A stretch of DNA of 64,000 nucleotides from NCBI RefSeq assembly GCF_000745015.1, contig NZ_JQNA01000001.1, forward strand, positions 124,001-188,000, written 5' to 3'. A model generated the notes under the pieces. That model searched no databases. It saw only the letters and a list, made by a program, of their open reading frames with translations, and had not been told where the DNA came from. This document shows, one piece after another, positions 26,964 through 36,654 of the stretch (the stretch's first letter is position 1; each line of letters opens with the position of its first letter). Made by a program: the position numbers and the translations under genes. Source of the stretch: Burkholderia sp. 9120. Its GTDB lineage: Bacteria; Pseudomonadota; Gammaproteobacteria; Burkholderiales; Burkholderiaceae.

Positions 26964-27045
26964 GTTATCCCCAGTTTGTGTTGATGAACCTGTTGACAAC
27001 CTTCTGACAAGCTCGCTAACACGTTGAACGCGCTGGGATTTGTGG
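26964..27045 (+). repeat. Dispersed short repeat, copy 1
   Basis: Starts GTTATCCCCAGTTTGTGTTGA and ends a first segment with GTTGACAAC (27000), followed by a weakly conserved GT-rich tail. It is related to copies at 27120, 30144 and (partial) 34390. The outer GTTATC...GA(T/C)AAC pairing could form an imperfect stem. Confidence 0.65.
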
Positions 27046-27119
27046 GGGCGGTGCGGAATAGGACAGTGGCGTGTCGGCGGTGGATCGTTACGACGCTCAA
27101 GCTATCGGCAGCCCTGAAT

Positions 27120-27190
27120 GTTATCCCCAGTTTATGTTGACAGGGTTGTTGATAACTCCTGGGCTAACGGGTTAAGTGCTTGATGCGAAT
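27120..27190 (+). repeat. Dispersed short repeat, copy 2
   Basis: Begins GTTATCCCCAGTTTATGTTGA and reaches GTTGATAAC at 27156, then a tail CTCCTGGGCTAACGGGTTAAGTGCTTGA shared with copy 3. It is in tandem with copy 1 (about 156 bp offset). The 27191-27329 remainder up to the next gene shows no supported feature. Confidence 0.65.
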
Positions 27191-27329
27191 GGCTTTGTTG
27201 GGCGCGGTGCGGATGGGGGCAACGGTGGTCAATTTGTGACGCGATCGGCGCGCGGCGAGCGGGTTGATCGGCCCTCCTGACGAGATCGCCTCGCGGCTGA
27301 AGGCGGGTTTGAATGCGCCTTCAGCGCTG

Positions 27330-27584
27330 CTACGGCTTTTTCTTTTTCTTCGAGGCAGTCATGTCCAGACCTTCGGGCGCGAGGTCTGGATACGCTCTCC
27401 ACAATGGCTCAAGAAGAAGGTATAGCCCTCCAGCGACCTTCCCCGCCTCAGAGCGAAACCCCTCGAATTCGTCTTTTGAACACCGCTCCTGAATTATCCG
27501 CGTAGCGTTTTCGACCGATAGGTAAGCGTCCATCAGTTGCTTGCTGACTTCTGACGCGACATGTTTGTCGATTTCCTTATCCAT
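27330..27584 (-). CDS. Small helical protein of unknown function
   Basis: An 84-residue, mostly helical protein (MDKEIDKHVASEVSKQLMDAYLSVENATRIIQERCSKDEF...) ending in a Lys-rich tail (SKKKKKP). AGGGAG lies about 7 nt before the ATG. No family is recognised. It sits immediately downstream of the RHS pseudogene on the same strand. Small helical proteins at that position are sometimes immunity proteins for RHS toxins, which is only a positional suggestion here. Confidence 0.55.
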   Translation of the reverse strand: MDKEIDKHVASEVSKQLMDAYLSVENATRIIQERCSKDEFEGFRSEAGKVAGGLYLLLEPLWRAYPDLAPEGLDMTASKKKKKP

Positions 27585-27744
27585 CGTGCTCTCCCTAGCA
27601 GTCCTGGTCCGATTTGCACTGGTTCATACATCTGAAAAAACTTACACCATAGTTACCTGTCGGAAAAGTCGTGTCCGCACACCTAACCTGGCAATTTTCA
27701 TGAATTTCACGGCAACGCTTCGTGATGGGTTTGCCGTACGCACA

Positions 27745-29883
27745 TTAGTTAAAACCGGCATCGGCGTTGTCGTTGCTTCGGAACAGCTGAGCATATAGAA
27801 CGGCGCGCTTCGACGGGTCGGTCTGTTCCGGCACTAGCACAGGAAACGGCACCTGCTCCTGCGCCGCGATCTGTAACTCGGGCACGTCGCCCTGTACCGG
27901 CTGTCCTGTCTGCGTCAATGTAAGCCCGCGATAGAAAAGCTTCCAGCGACCTTGGCGAGCCCAACGGATTCACGGTTGGTCCAACAGGGTCGACACCGTT
28001 CTCGTAGTTGCCGATCCACTGATCGACTTCCTCGCTTGATATCGGCTCAGCCGTACCGCCATTTCTGGCGACGCTGCCCGTACGCGATGCAACGCGGCCG
28101 TCCGGCGTGTAACTGTAGTCCACCGTCAGGAAACGCTTCAAGCCGGCGGTCAGTACGGTCGCGTCTTCGTTGTAAGTGAAACGGGTTATCCGGCCACGCT
28201 TGTCGTAAGTGAAACGTGCCTCTCGACTGTTGCCCGTGACCCGCGTCACGCGATTCGAAGTGTCACGGTCAAATTCGCCGAGAAGCCAATGTGAAACCAA
28301 TTCCTGAGCGATCTGCAGGTTGCCGGTTTCATCGGTCCTGTACAGCCAGTCTTCGGTTTTGACTCCGTTCACGTAGACCGTCGCCTGCTTCAGGCGATTG
28401 TTGACGTCATAGACGGCGCCAACGGTGAGCTTGCTGCCCGTTGCGGTTGCACAAAACCGTTCGCGCCGGTCGAGTCGGACGTGTCGTACTCACTGTATCC
28501 CGTGACGTTACCGTTCACGTCGTACACAAACGCGCGCATTTTTCCGGGCGTTGCGACTAGTGATGGATGTAGCGTCGTGGTGTCGGCATATCGCACCGAC
28601 GTGATCACCGAGCCGCTTGCGCTGTTGACGGCCGCACGGGCTGGTCGGCCCGCCGTGTCGTAAGAATAAGTGGCGGTTCCGTCCGGCGCCGCCTTCTGCA
28701 GCAGGTTGCCGTGCGCATCCAGCGTCCGGTTTTCGCTGCCCTCTGCAGTGCTACCACCGGTGAGCCGCAGCATACCAGCGATCGACGCAAACCTGATCGT
28801 GCCGGACATGTCTGCCCCGGTGATCGTCGTTGAACCATTGCCATACCCAAACTGGACGTTCCGCGTGACATCGGGATGCGTCGCCGAAACAGCCCGTCCC
28901 ATCGCCTCATACACCCATGTCGCGATGCGCACGCCGGTTTCGTCAATGACGCCTGTCAGCGCATTCCTGAATCGCGGATCGTCGTACACGTAGCGACGCA
29001 TGTACCCATCAGGCCATGTCGCGGTGACCAGGTTGCCATTCGCGTCGTACCCGTACTGCGTGAGGCCACCGGACGGATCGGTCATGCGATAGAGACGACC
29101 CTGCGTGTCGTACTCGAGCCGGATCGTCAGCAATGCATACCGGGTTGCAGCACCCGCAGTTCGTTGCTCAATCGCGGTGAGCCGCCCCGCTCCGTCGTAA
29201 GTGAGCGTACGGGTGAAGCCCGAATGCGTCGCCTCGGACAGCAGGACGCCTTGAGCCGAATAAAATTCCTCGGTGTCAGTGGTCAGATCCTTCAGTACCC
29301 AGCCCGCTCCGGCCTGAGCTAACGCTAGCCCGCTGAAAGCCGCCGTGCTCCACTGACCGCCGATTGACTGAAACGTGAGAGGTTGACCATTTGCCCGGTA
29401 GGCGACGATCTTCGGTGAGCTTCCGGTCGCGCCAGCGACGTTCAACTGCCGTTGCCAGTTGTTCAGCCATACCGGCCCCATGGCAGTCGCCGACTTCAAA
29501 AACGGGGACGACAGGTAGCTGCGCGTAAACGTCAGGGGCACCGCATCGCCACTGCGGAAGTCGCTTTCTACCAGACTCACTTTGCCATTGGCTGGATAGA
29601 CAGGATCGGCGACCGGGCATGACTCATCCGGCTCAGCCGGCGCGGAACACCACTGATCGATCAGGGCAAGGTCGTTAATACACGCATAGTTGCCCATCCC
29701 GCCGGGCGTATTGCCCACCACATCGAGGCGACACGTCTTCGATCCCGGCGTTGCACCGGACTGCGCGTAAAGCGTGAGACAGTCGACGGCATTCGCGCCG
29801 AAGGCCACCGTTAGCAACATGAATGCGGCAAGCAGGCGAACCACTATGCCGACCGGCCACTCAGTCATGCTGTAGTTTTTCAC
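27745..29883 (-). pseudogene. RHS-repeat protein, disrupted by two frameshifts
   Basis: Starts at GTG 29883 (AGGA 7 nt upstream) with a signal peptide (LLAAFMLLTVAFGANAVD), a Cys-containing linker, a DUF6531-like segment (VYPANGKVSLVESDFRSGDAVPLTFTRSYLSS) and then RHS/YD repeats (YDGAGRLTAI, YDTQGRLYRMTDPSGGLTQYGYDANGNLV, YVYDDPRFRNALTGVID). The frame breaks near 28440, where it ends ...STIA-stop; another frame continues in sense with LTVGAVYDVNNRLKQATVYVNG and further YD repeats (YDKRGRITRFTYN). A second shift near 27955 restores a sensible C-terminus (WKLFYRGLTLTQTGQPVQGD ... to the stop at 27745). A full RHS core and C-terminal toxin domain are absent, so this is a short, exported RHS-like remnant. 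Confidence 0.7.
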
Positions 29884-30317
29884 CGTCGTTCCTATCAGTC
29901 ATACCTGTTCGGAGAACAAGCACGCTATAAGGAACGGTGAGGCGCGAGGCGGCGAAAATTCTTAAGCTTCTGCCGTTATTTCATCGATGACAGAACGCTT
30001 CCCACGGTGCCTGCATCGGACTTAGGAAACTGCCCACGGGTATGTCATCCGCGAACTGGGTACGACGATGTCAATTGAAGAATAACGATTGGAAACGTAC
30101 GTGCAAGATAGCCCGCACGCCGTCCAACACGCAGCCCCACAACTTATCCACAGATAATGTTGACAGCCCTGTTGATAACGCCTGGAGATCCCAACTAAGT
30201 ACTTGAGCGCGCAACGGATTCAGTGCGAGACCCATTTGCCGACGCGGGCGCGTCAAGCGGCACCAAGGCGGCACCCAGGCAGCAGCGCAGTCGCTGCCGC
30301 CCCCTCACCACCAACAC
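29884..30317. other. Gene-free interval, 434 bp
   Basis: It holds repeat copy 3 at 30144-30215 and the promoter region of the RHS pseudogene. No ORF with codon usage or RBS support was seen on either strand. Confidence 0.5.
30144..30215 (+). repeat. Dispersed short repeat, copy 3, with a DnaA-box match
   Basis: Starts TTATCCACAGATAATGTTGA and reaches GTTGATAAC at 30179, then GCCTGGAGATCCCAACTAAGTACTTGA, which aligns with the tail of copy 2. TTATCCACA is the perfect DnaA-box consensus. The copy lies in the same orientation as copies 1 and 2, so the RHS pseudogene region is bracketed by direct copies. Confidence 0.65.
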
Positions 30318-31196
30318 TCAATAAACCCCCGCCTCTCCCGCCGGCCGGTTCTTGAACCGCTTATGCACCCAATAATATTGATCAGGAATCCGCCGCACCT
30401 GCGTCTCGAGAAACTCGGTAATCCTGCGCGCGTCGACGGACACGTCGTCCGACGGAAAGTTACTTAGCGGTTCGAAAATCGTCAGCTTGTACCCGCGATA
30501 ATCCGGCAGCACTTCCGTCACGAACGGCACGACGCGCGCATTGCCCGCGCGCGCCATGCGCGATACGGAAGTCAGCGTGCAAGCCGGCACGCCGAAGAAC
30601 GGCACGAACACCGAGTCGCGCAAACCGAAGTCCATATCCGCCGCCAGCATCACCGGCTTGCCCTCGCGCAGCACGCGCAACGCGCGCCGCACGCTGTCGC
30701 TGCGCGGAATCATCTCCGTGCCGAAACGGCCCCGCTGACGCCGCGCCATCGCATCGAGCAGCAGGTTCGACATCGGCGTGTAAAGCGACGCCACCGGATG
30801 CCGCGTCGAATACATCATGCAGCCCGCCTCGATGCCGACGAAATGGAAGCCGACGAAAATCGTCGGCTGCGATTGCATGTCGGACAGATCGATCGCGCTC
30901 TCCACTTCCACGAGGCGCGCGAGCGCCTGCGCGTTACCGAACCATTGCGGCCCGCGCTCCACATAACTGCGAATCACGTGACAGAAATGCGCGCGCGCGA
31001 GCCGTTCGCGCGCCTCGTCGCTCATGTCAGGAAAACACAGCTTCAGATTGGTGTGAACGACGCGCCGGCGGGCGCTCGGAATGCGGTACAGCAAGGCGCC
31101 GATACCGGTGCCGATCCGCGCGACGGCGCCATACGGCAGGAATGCAAACGCGCGCAACAGACCTGTCATCAGAAAGATGAGGATTCGACTTTTCAC
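30318..31196 (-). CDS. lpxL: Lipid A biosynthesis lauroyl acyltransferase (HtrB/LpxL)
   Basis: A 292-residue lysophospholipid acyltransferase-family enzyme with an N-terminal membrane anchor (ILIFLMTGLLRAFAFLP) and the HX4(D/E) catalytic motif His118-FVGI-Glu123 in FVGFHFVGIEAG. PMSNLLLDAMARRQRGRFGTEMIPR and the AADMDFGLRDSVFVPFFGVPA substrate-binding segment are typical of LpxL/HtrB. It adds a secondary acyl chain to Kdo2-lipid IVA at the inner membrane. It ends ~120 bp after repeat copy 3. Confidence 0.88.
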   Translation of the reverse strand: MKSRILIFLMTGLLRAFAFLPYGAVARIGTGIGALLYRIPSARRRVVHTNLKLCFPDMSDEARERLARAHFCHVIRSYVERGPQWFGNAQALARLVEVESAIDLSDMQSQPTIFVGFHFVGIEAGCMMYSTRHPVASLYTPMSNLLLDAMARRQRGRFGTEMIPRSDSVRRALRVLREGKPVMLAADMDFGLRDSVFVPFFGVPACTLTSVSRMARAGNARVVPFVTEVLPDYRGYKLTIFEPLSNFPSDDVSVDARRITEFLETQVRRIPDQYYWVHKRFKNRPAGEAGVY

Positions 31197-31597
31197 TCGG
31201 CGTGGACCCGGTGGATGCTAAATGGCGAACACGCCGGCCGCCACGGCCTCACGGCGCGCGACGATCGAAGTGGCATGCGCGTGCGTCAAACCCTGTCCCG
31301 CGCCGCGCGTTTTTTCTGAGGTGGACGCTTCGCCCGGGGCGAAACGTAGAGGTGCTGGAGATCGAAACCGCCAGTTATCGGGTGTCCGTTAGGACCCTGT
31401 ATGAAAGCACCGCAGGCGTGATTAAAACATACTGCGAATGCCGGGCACAAAAACTGCTGGAAGCGGCGCCGCCCCATGCCGTGAAACCCATGCCAGGCGG
31501 GCGCTTCGTCGATCTTTCAAAATTTTTCGTGCGCGACCCACCGCAGTGTGGACCGCGCCCGCTTAACGCAACCTGAAGAAAATCCCCGTGGGAGACA
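31197..31597. other. Gene-free interval, 401 bp, with one doubtful small ORF
   Basis: The region lies between lpxL and the 3' end of mrcA (both minus strand). A plus-strand frame from GTG 31352 to 31576 (about 74 codons, VLEIETASYRVSVRTLYES...) has some protein-like character but no convincing RBS. It is not called as a gene. Confidence 0.35.
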
Positions 31598-34108
31598 TCA
31601 AGGCTTGTTCGATTCGAACAGATCGAGAATCTGCTTCTTCTCGTTCGACGACACGTTCGGCGGCGGCACCGCCGGCGGCGTCATGCCCGCCGGTCCGACG
31701 CCGCCCACGGCGTCGCTCGCGCCCGCAGTCGGATTCGCCGAATCCAGACCGATGCTGGCGACGAAACCGTTGCCCGGCGTCATGTCGGTATAGAACAACT
31801 CACCGTCGACCGAGGTCACGCCGTCAGGCTGCGCGGGTTCGGCTTGCGGCACGCCACGCAGCGCGCGCTGCATGTACTCGACCCAGATCGGCAACGCGAG
31901 CTGCGCGCCGAATTCACGGCTGCCGAGGCTCTTCGGCTGGTCGTAACCCATCCACGCCACCGCCACCAGCGACTGCTGATAGCCCGCGAACCAGCCGTCT
32001 TTCGCGTCGTTGGTCGTACCCGTCTTGCCCTGCAGGTCCGAGCGATGCAGCACGTTGGTGCCCGCGCCCGTACCGGCCGTCGCCACCGAATGCAGCAGGC
32101 TGTTCATGATGTAGGCGTTACGCGGTTCGAGCGTGCGCGGCGCGTCGCGGCCGGCCGTCAGCGGCTGCGCTTTGGAGAGCGGCTGGCCGCGTGCGTCCGT
32201 CACCTCGGCGATCAGATACGGATTGATCCGATAACCGCCGTTCGCGAACACCGAGTACGCCCCCGCCGACTGCAACGGCGTGACGAGGCCGGCGCCGAGC
32301 GCCATCGGCAGATACGGCGGGGTCTTGTCGGCGTCGAAACCGAAACGCTGCGTGACGAAGTCCTGCGCGTACTTGGTGCCGATGAACGACAGAATGCGGA
32401 TCGACACCAGGTTCTTCGACTTCTGCAGCGCGAGACGCATCGGCATCGGACCGTCCGGCTGGTCGTCGTCCTTCGGCTCCCACGCGTCGCCGCCCGGCGT
32501 GCTCGACGGGAAGTACAGCGGCGCGTCGTTGATGATCGTAGCCGGTCCGAGGCCTTTATCCAGCGCCGCCGAATAGATGAACGGCTTGAAGCTCGAACCC
32601 GGCTGACGCCACGCCTGGGTGACGTGATTGAACTTGTTCTTGTTGAAGTCGAAGCCGCCCACCAGCGCGCGGATCGCGCCGTCCTGCGGCGTGAGCGACA
32701 CCAGCGCGCCTTCCACCTGCGGCAACTGCGTGATCTGCCAGTTGCCTTTATCGTCGGCGATGAGACGCACGATCGAGCCCGGCTTGATCTTCGTGGCCGC
32801 CGTGGCGCGCGCGCTCAACCCGCCCGCGACGAAGCGCAGCCCGTCGCCGCTGATCGCCACCTGCGTGCCGTCCACCAGTTGCGCTTTCACCAGCTTAGGA
32901 TTCGCGTCGGTCACCACGGCGGCGATGATCTCGCCGTTGTCGGGGTGATCGGTGAGCGCGTCGTCGATCGCCTGATCGCGGTCGTCGCCCGGTGCGGGCA
33001 ATTGCACGAAGCCTTCCGGCCCGCGATAGCCGTGCCGGCGCTCGTAGTCCATCACGCCTTTACGCACCGCCTGATACGCGGCGTCCTGATCCGCCGAATC
33101 GATCGTGGTCGTGACGTTCAGACCGCGCGTATAGGTTTCGTCCTTGTACTGCGCGTACATCATCTGCCGCACCATTTCGGCGATGTACTCGGCGTGCACG
33201 CTGTATTCGTTGCCCGGATTCTTGGTGTGAATCTCTTCCTTCACCGCCTGGTCGTACTGGTCCTGGGTGATGTATTTCAGCTCGAACATGCGCCGCAGAA
33301 TGTACTCCTGACGGATCTTCGCGCGCTTCGGATTGACCACCGGGTTATACGCGGACGGCGCTTTCGGCAGGCCGGCCAGCATCGCGGACTCGGCCAGCGT
33401 GATGTCCTTCAGATCCTTGCCGAAATACACGCGCGCCGCCGACGCGAAGCCGTAAGCGCGCTCGCCCAGATAAATCTGGTTCATGTACAACTCGAGAATC
33501 TGATCTTTGGTCAGCGCGCGCTCGATCTTGTACGCGAGCAGCATTTCGTAGATCTTGCGGGTGTAGGTCTTTTCGCTCGACAGGAAGAAGTTGCGCGCCA
33601 CCTGCATGGTGATCGTGCTAGCTCCCTGCGAGGCGCCGCCGTGCGCGAGGTCGGCAAAGCCGGCGCGCAGAATGCCCAGGAAGTCGACGCCGCCGTGCTC
33701 GTAGAAGCGATAGTCTTCGATCGCGAGCACCGCTTTCTTCATCTGGTCGGGAATGTCCTGGAAGCGCACGATGCTGCGCCGCTCGTCGCCGAATTCGCCG
33801 ATCAGCACGTGGTCGGCCGTGTAGACCCGCAGCGGCACTTTCGGACGATAGTCGGTCAACGCGTCGAGCGACGGCAACTGCGGCCCCATCACCACCAGCG
33901 CATAGCCGACAATCAGCGCGCCCACCACCGCGAGCGTGCCCATCAGGCTGGCGAACCAGATCACGAGGGTCAAGCCGATCGAACGGCGGCCGCGCGTGTC
34001 GCCCTCGGCCTCGCGCGAAGCCGCATTGCGTCCTGGAGTGCGTTGGTAGGAGTCCCGGTCTTCGCCAGCCGGAGAATTGGAAGAATGCGGTCGTTTGATG
34101 ATTGGCAT
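31598..34108 (-). CDS. mrcA: Penicillin-binding protein 1A (bifunctional glycosyltransferase/transpeptidase)
   Basis: An 836-residue class A PBP. It has a cytoplasmic N-terminal tail and one TM helix (about 38-62). The glycosyltransferase domain contains AIEDYRFYEHGGVDFLGI (catalytic Glu) and the GASTITMQVARNFFLS, RALTKDQILELYMNQIYLG and LAESAMLAGLPKAPSAYNP motifs. An OB-like insert follows, and then the transpeptidase domain with PGSSFKP (SXXK), KSKN and KTGTT. It polymerises and crosslinks peptidoglycan in the periplasm. ATG 34108 is chosen; the frame stays open to 34276 but without PBP-like sequence. The C-terminal tail is Pro/Gly-rich. Confidence 0.92.
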   Translation of the reverse strand: MPIIKRPHSSNSPAGEDRDSYQRTPGRNAASREAEGDTRGRRSIGLTLVIWFASLMGTLAVVGALIVGYALVVMGPQLPSLDALTDYRPKVPLRVYTADHVLIGEFGDERRSIVRFQDIPDQMKKAVLAIEDYRFYEHGGVDFLGILRAGFADLAHGGASQGASTITMQVARNFFLSSEKTYTRKIYEMLLAYKIERALTKDQILELYMNQIYLGERAYGFASAARVYFGKDLKDITLAESAMLAGLPKAPSAYNPVVNPKRAKIRQEYILRRMFELKYITQDQYDQAVKEEIHTKNPGNEYSVHAEYIAEMVRQMMYAQYKDETYTRGLNVTTTIDSADQDAAYQAVRKGVMDYERRHGYRGPEGFVQLPAPGDDRDQAIDDALTDHPDNGEIIAAVVTDANPKLVKAQLVDGTQVAISGDGLRFVAGGLSARATAATKIKPGSIVRLIADDKGNWQITQLPQVEGALVSLTPQDGAIRALVGGFDFNKNKFNHVTQAWRQPGSSFKPFIYSAALDKGLGPATIINDAPLYFPSSTPGGDAWEPKDDDQPDGPMPMRLALQKSKNLVSIRILSFIGTKYAQDFVTQRFGFDADKTPPYLPMALGAGLVTPLQSAGAYSVFANGGYRINPYLIAEVTDARGQPLSKAQPLTAGRDAPRTLEPRNAYIMNSLLHSVATAGTGAGTNVLHRSDLQGKTGTTNDAKDGWFAGYQQSLVAVAWMGYDQPKSLGSREFGAQLALPIWVEYMQRALRGVPQAEPAQPDGVTSVDGELFYTDMTPGNGFVASIGLDSANPTAGASDAVGGVGPAGMTPPAVPPPNVSSNEKKQILDLFESNKP

Positions 34109-34630
34109 GACTGGAATAGTGGGCGCGTAACTGAACGCCTTTCTGCGCGCGCTCGTAGCGCGTGCATGGATCGTGATCGAGCACCGTGGCCTCGGACGCA
34201 CACCGCCGCGCGGCCCTGTGCCCCCGGCCAGCCGCACGGCGCCCGGGACAGTGTCCGGCGCAACGTAACAGCGCATTTTAAAGAAATCAAGACAGGCCGA
34301 AGCGAGTTTTTTTGTAAGAATTCCCTTCGCGTTCCTTGCGCGCCCGCCGCTGCCGCCCTATGCCGCCACGCCTTGCGCGGACGGTCGGGGTTATCAACAG
34401 AAACTGTTGAAGGGCCTGTGGGCAAGCTCGCCGGCAACGCTACAAGCCGTTGATGTCACGGGATTTTCATGTCACGCCCGTTCCGCATCGTTGCAACTCG
34501 TCATATGATGGGTTCGGCGCGTGCGTCGAACCCGCGCGCTGCCGGCAGTACCAGCAGGCGCACTATCAGACGCACCACCAGACGCACCACCAAGCCGTCC
34601 CGCCCATGCCAACAAGTATGCGAGCCGATC
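34109..34630. other. Gene-free interval, 522 bp, divergent promoter region
   Basis: It separates divergently transcribed mrcA and the RHH-like gene. It contains a partial copy of the dispersed repeat (GTTATCAACAGAAACTGTTGA at 34390-34410) and a 12-bp tandem motif CAGACGCACCAC at about 34574-34597. Nothing else is supported. Confidence 0.45.
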
Positions 34631-35263
34631 ATGAACAAGCCCAGCGAACGCATCGTCGTATTCGTCACGACCGCGCAGAAACGCGCGATCGCCGCCACCG
34701 CCGAGAATCTGGGCATTAGCGTCAGCGAGTTGATGCGGCGCGCGGTGTTGAGCTTCGGCGCCACCAGCGAACAGGTGAAGGCGGCCAGTATCGTCGACCG
34801 CTTGCGCGCCCCGCGCGCGCCGGATGCACTCGACGCCGCGCTGCAGCGGGTCGCGCGCGGCACGCGCCACGCGCGCGCGGCGCTGCCGGCGGCGTTGCAG
34901 ACGCGTGGCGGCAGCGAAACCGGTGCGTCGGCGGAAGGTGGGGCTTCGGTAAGCGCAGCGGACGCGCTGTCGAATGCGAATGCGGTGCCCCGCAAGCCCG
35001 CCGCAGCCGAGCCTGCGCCGTTGTTGCCGGCGGGGGTCGCCGCCGCGCTGGCCGCCGAGATCGACGAAGAAGCTGTGGCCACCGCGGAAGCCGTGGCACG
35101 CGTGGCAGCCGCGAAAGCCGCCGCGGTTGAAGCCGCGAGCACGCTGCAGACCGATACGGAAGCGCAACTGCGCAGCGTGCTCAAGCGCCCGCGCGTCGAC
35201 AGTTCGCGCGACGACGACGATCCCCGCACCGATCCGAGCACCGAAGGCGGCCGCTTCGCCTGA
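34631..35263 (+). CDS. Ribbon-helix-helix-like protein with Ala-rich C-terminal region
   Basis: A 210-residue protein. The first ~45 residues (SERIVVFVTTAQKRAIAATAENLGISVSELMRRAVLSFG) match a ribbon-helix-helix fold, as in MobC-like or CopG-like DNA-binding proteins. The remainder is Ala/Glu-rich, with a probable long helix near 130-180, and ends in an acidic disordered tail (SSRDDDDPRTDPSTEGG). No partner toxin gene, relaxase or plasmid context is visible. A chromosomal DNA-binding role is inferred. ATG 34631 is chosen because the RHH strand begins directly after it; the upstream frame is Arg/Thr-rich and not protein-like. Confidence 0.6.
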   Translation: MNKPSERIVVFVTTAQKRAIAATAENLGISVSELMRRAVLSFGATSEQVKAASIVDRLRAPRAPDALDAALQRVARGTRHARAALPAALQTRGGSETGASAEGGASVSAADALSNANAVPRKPAAAEPAPLLPAGVAAALAAEIDEEAVATAEAVARVAAAKAAAVEAASTLQTDTEAQLRSVLKRPRVDSSRDDDDPRTDPSTEGGRFA

Positions 35264-35843
35264 CGAAGCGCCTTAGCGTGAAATGGACGTCGCAAATCGC
35301 GCATTGGCGCGTCATCCAACGTCATGCTCGGCGCGGTGAAACGCGCGAGCTTTCGATATTGCAAGCTTGACGATTTGTGCCGGCTACCGTCGCGCGAGGT
35401 AAAAGCTTTGGGCCAGCTTCGACCCAGCTTATGTCCGCTTATCCGCATCGTCTTTCACGTCGCCAATCTCATCTGGCTGAACAAACTTCTACTCTGCAAG
35501 TCAGCACAAACAAGCCGCAGCGCTTCACATCGACGACACCCAAAGCGCGCAAACTACGCGATTCTGTCATCGCGCCCTTTAAGGCGGATTTAAGCGAGCC
35601 CGTGGTGTAATATCCGCGGGCGGCTGAATCACTGGCCGCGTGTTCTAACCGTCATCACTATTAGTGTCGGCCATTCGATCCATCGATCGAACAATTTACG
35701 GCGCTGCTATTGCAATTGGCGAGCACGCCCCGAACTCCGGTCCGAACGTTGCGCAGCTTCACGCGCAGCGGCGTAAAGTAGCAGTTAAAAGCAGTTGGAC
35801 GCGCGGATTTATTCAGCGCCGACACCATTCTCTGGAGGTTTTC
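35264..35843. other. Gene-free interval, 580 bp, upstream of pspA
   Basis: It is AT-richer than the flanks and holds several short ORFs without RBS or coding character. It probably contains the pspA promoter. No sigma-54 (-24/-12) site was convincingly seen. Confidence 0.4.
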
Positions 35844-36524
35844 ATGTCGCTATTCGACAGCATTTCGCGCACGCTTAAAGGTCTCCTTAACGACGCAGCC
35901 GATTCCGTGCAAGACCCGTCGCGCGACTCGCGCCAGATCGTGCGCGAACTCGACGAGAGCATCGCCAAAGCCGAGAACTCGCTGATCGAGATTCAGGCGC
36001 AAGTGGCCACGCAGCAAAGCAAGCGCGATGTTGCCGCGGACAAGGCGAAGAAGTACGAAGACGGCGCGAAGCGCGCGCTGCAATCCGGCGACGAAGCCCT
36101 CGCGCGCGAAGCCCTCGGCGCACAAGCCACGGCCGAAGCCGAACGCGACGCGCTGGCGAAAGAACTGACCACGCTCGAACCGTCGGTCGCGCAGTTGAAG
36201 AGCCAGATCGACGACATGCGCAGCCGTCGTAACGACCTGAACGCACGCTCGAACATTCTGCAAGCCAAGCAGCAGATCGCGCAGGCGAAAGACGTCGCGG
36301 CTACCGCATTGGGTGGCATCGGCGGCAAGAACCTGTCGCAGGATTTCCAGAAGCTGGAAGACAAGGTCGCGCTGTCGAATGCCCGTTCCGACGCGCGTCT
36401 GAATTCCGCCGACGCAACGAGCGGCAAGGCACTCGACGACAAGCTCGCGGATCTGAACCGCGGCCCGTCCGTCGAAGATCGTCTCGAAGCATTGAAGAAG
36501 CAGATCAATACGCCGGCTCAGTAA
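35844..36524 (+). CDS. pspA: PspA/IM30-family envelope-stress protein
   Basis: A 226-residue, nearly all-helical coiled-coil protein. It has an N-terminal amphipathic helix (SLFDSISRTLKGLLNDAADSVQD) that binds membranes and a long central hairpin (about 35-160; ESIAKAENSLIEIQAQVATQQSKRDVAADKAKKYEDGAKRAL). PspA oligomers stabilise stressed inner membranes. No pspB, pspC or pspF is nearby; instead a TPR membrane protein gene follows 130 bp downstream. GGAGG lies 6 nt before ATG 35844. Confidence 0.85.
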   Translation: MSLFDSISRTLKGLLNDAADSVQDPSRDSRQIVRELDESIAKAENSLIEIQAQVATQQSKRDVAADKAKKYEDGAKRALQSGDEALAREALGAQATAEAERDALAKELTTLEPSVAQLKSQIDDMRSRRNDLNARSNILQAKQQIAQAKDVAATALGGIGGKNLSQDFQKLEDKVALSNARSDARLNSADATSGKALDDKLADLNRGPSVEDRLEALKKQINTPAQ

Positions 36525-36654
36525 TTGCGTCAGCAGTAGCTCCTCGCGGTTGCGCATGCAACCGTCGGAGCGCCTGGTAGCCGGTCGCCGGGTTTCCGGC
36601 CGCCGGCCACCAGAAACGACTGAAGGAGACGGGCGCCACGCGCCTGGTCCGACC

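Noticed and set aside
30144..30179. Possible replication origin because of a DnaA box
   Set aside because: Only one perfect TTATCCACA, part of a dispersed repeat; no cluster of boxes, no AT-rich unwinding element, no dnaA/dnaN/parAB nearby.
31352..31576. Possible 74-codon gene between lpxL and mrcA
   Set aside because: Some protein-like character but no Shine-Dalgarno and no family; kept only as a note.
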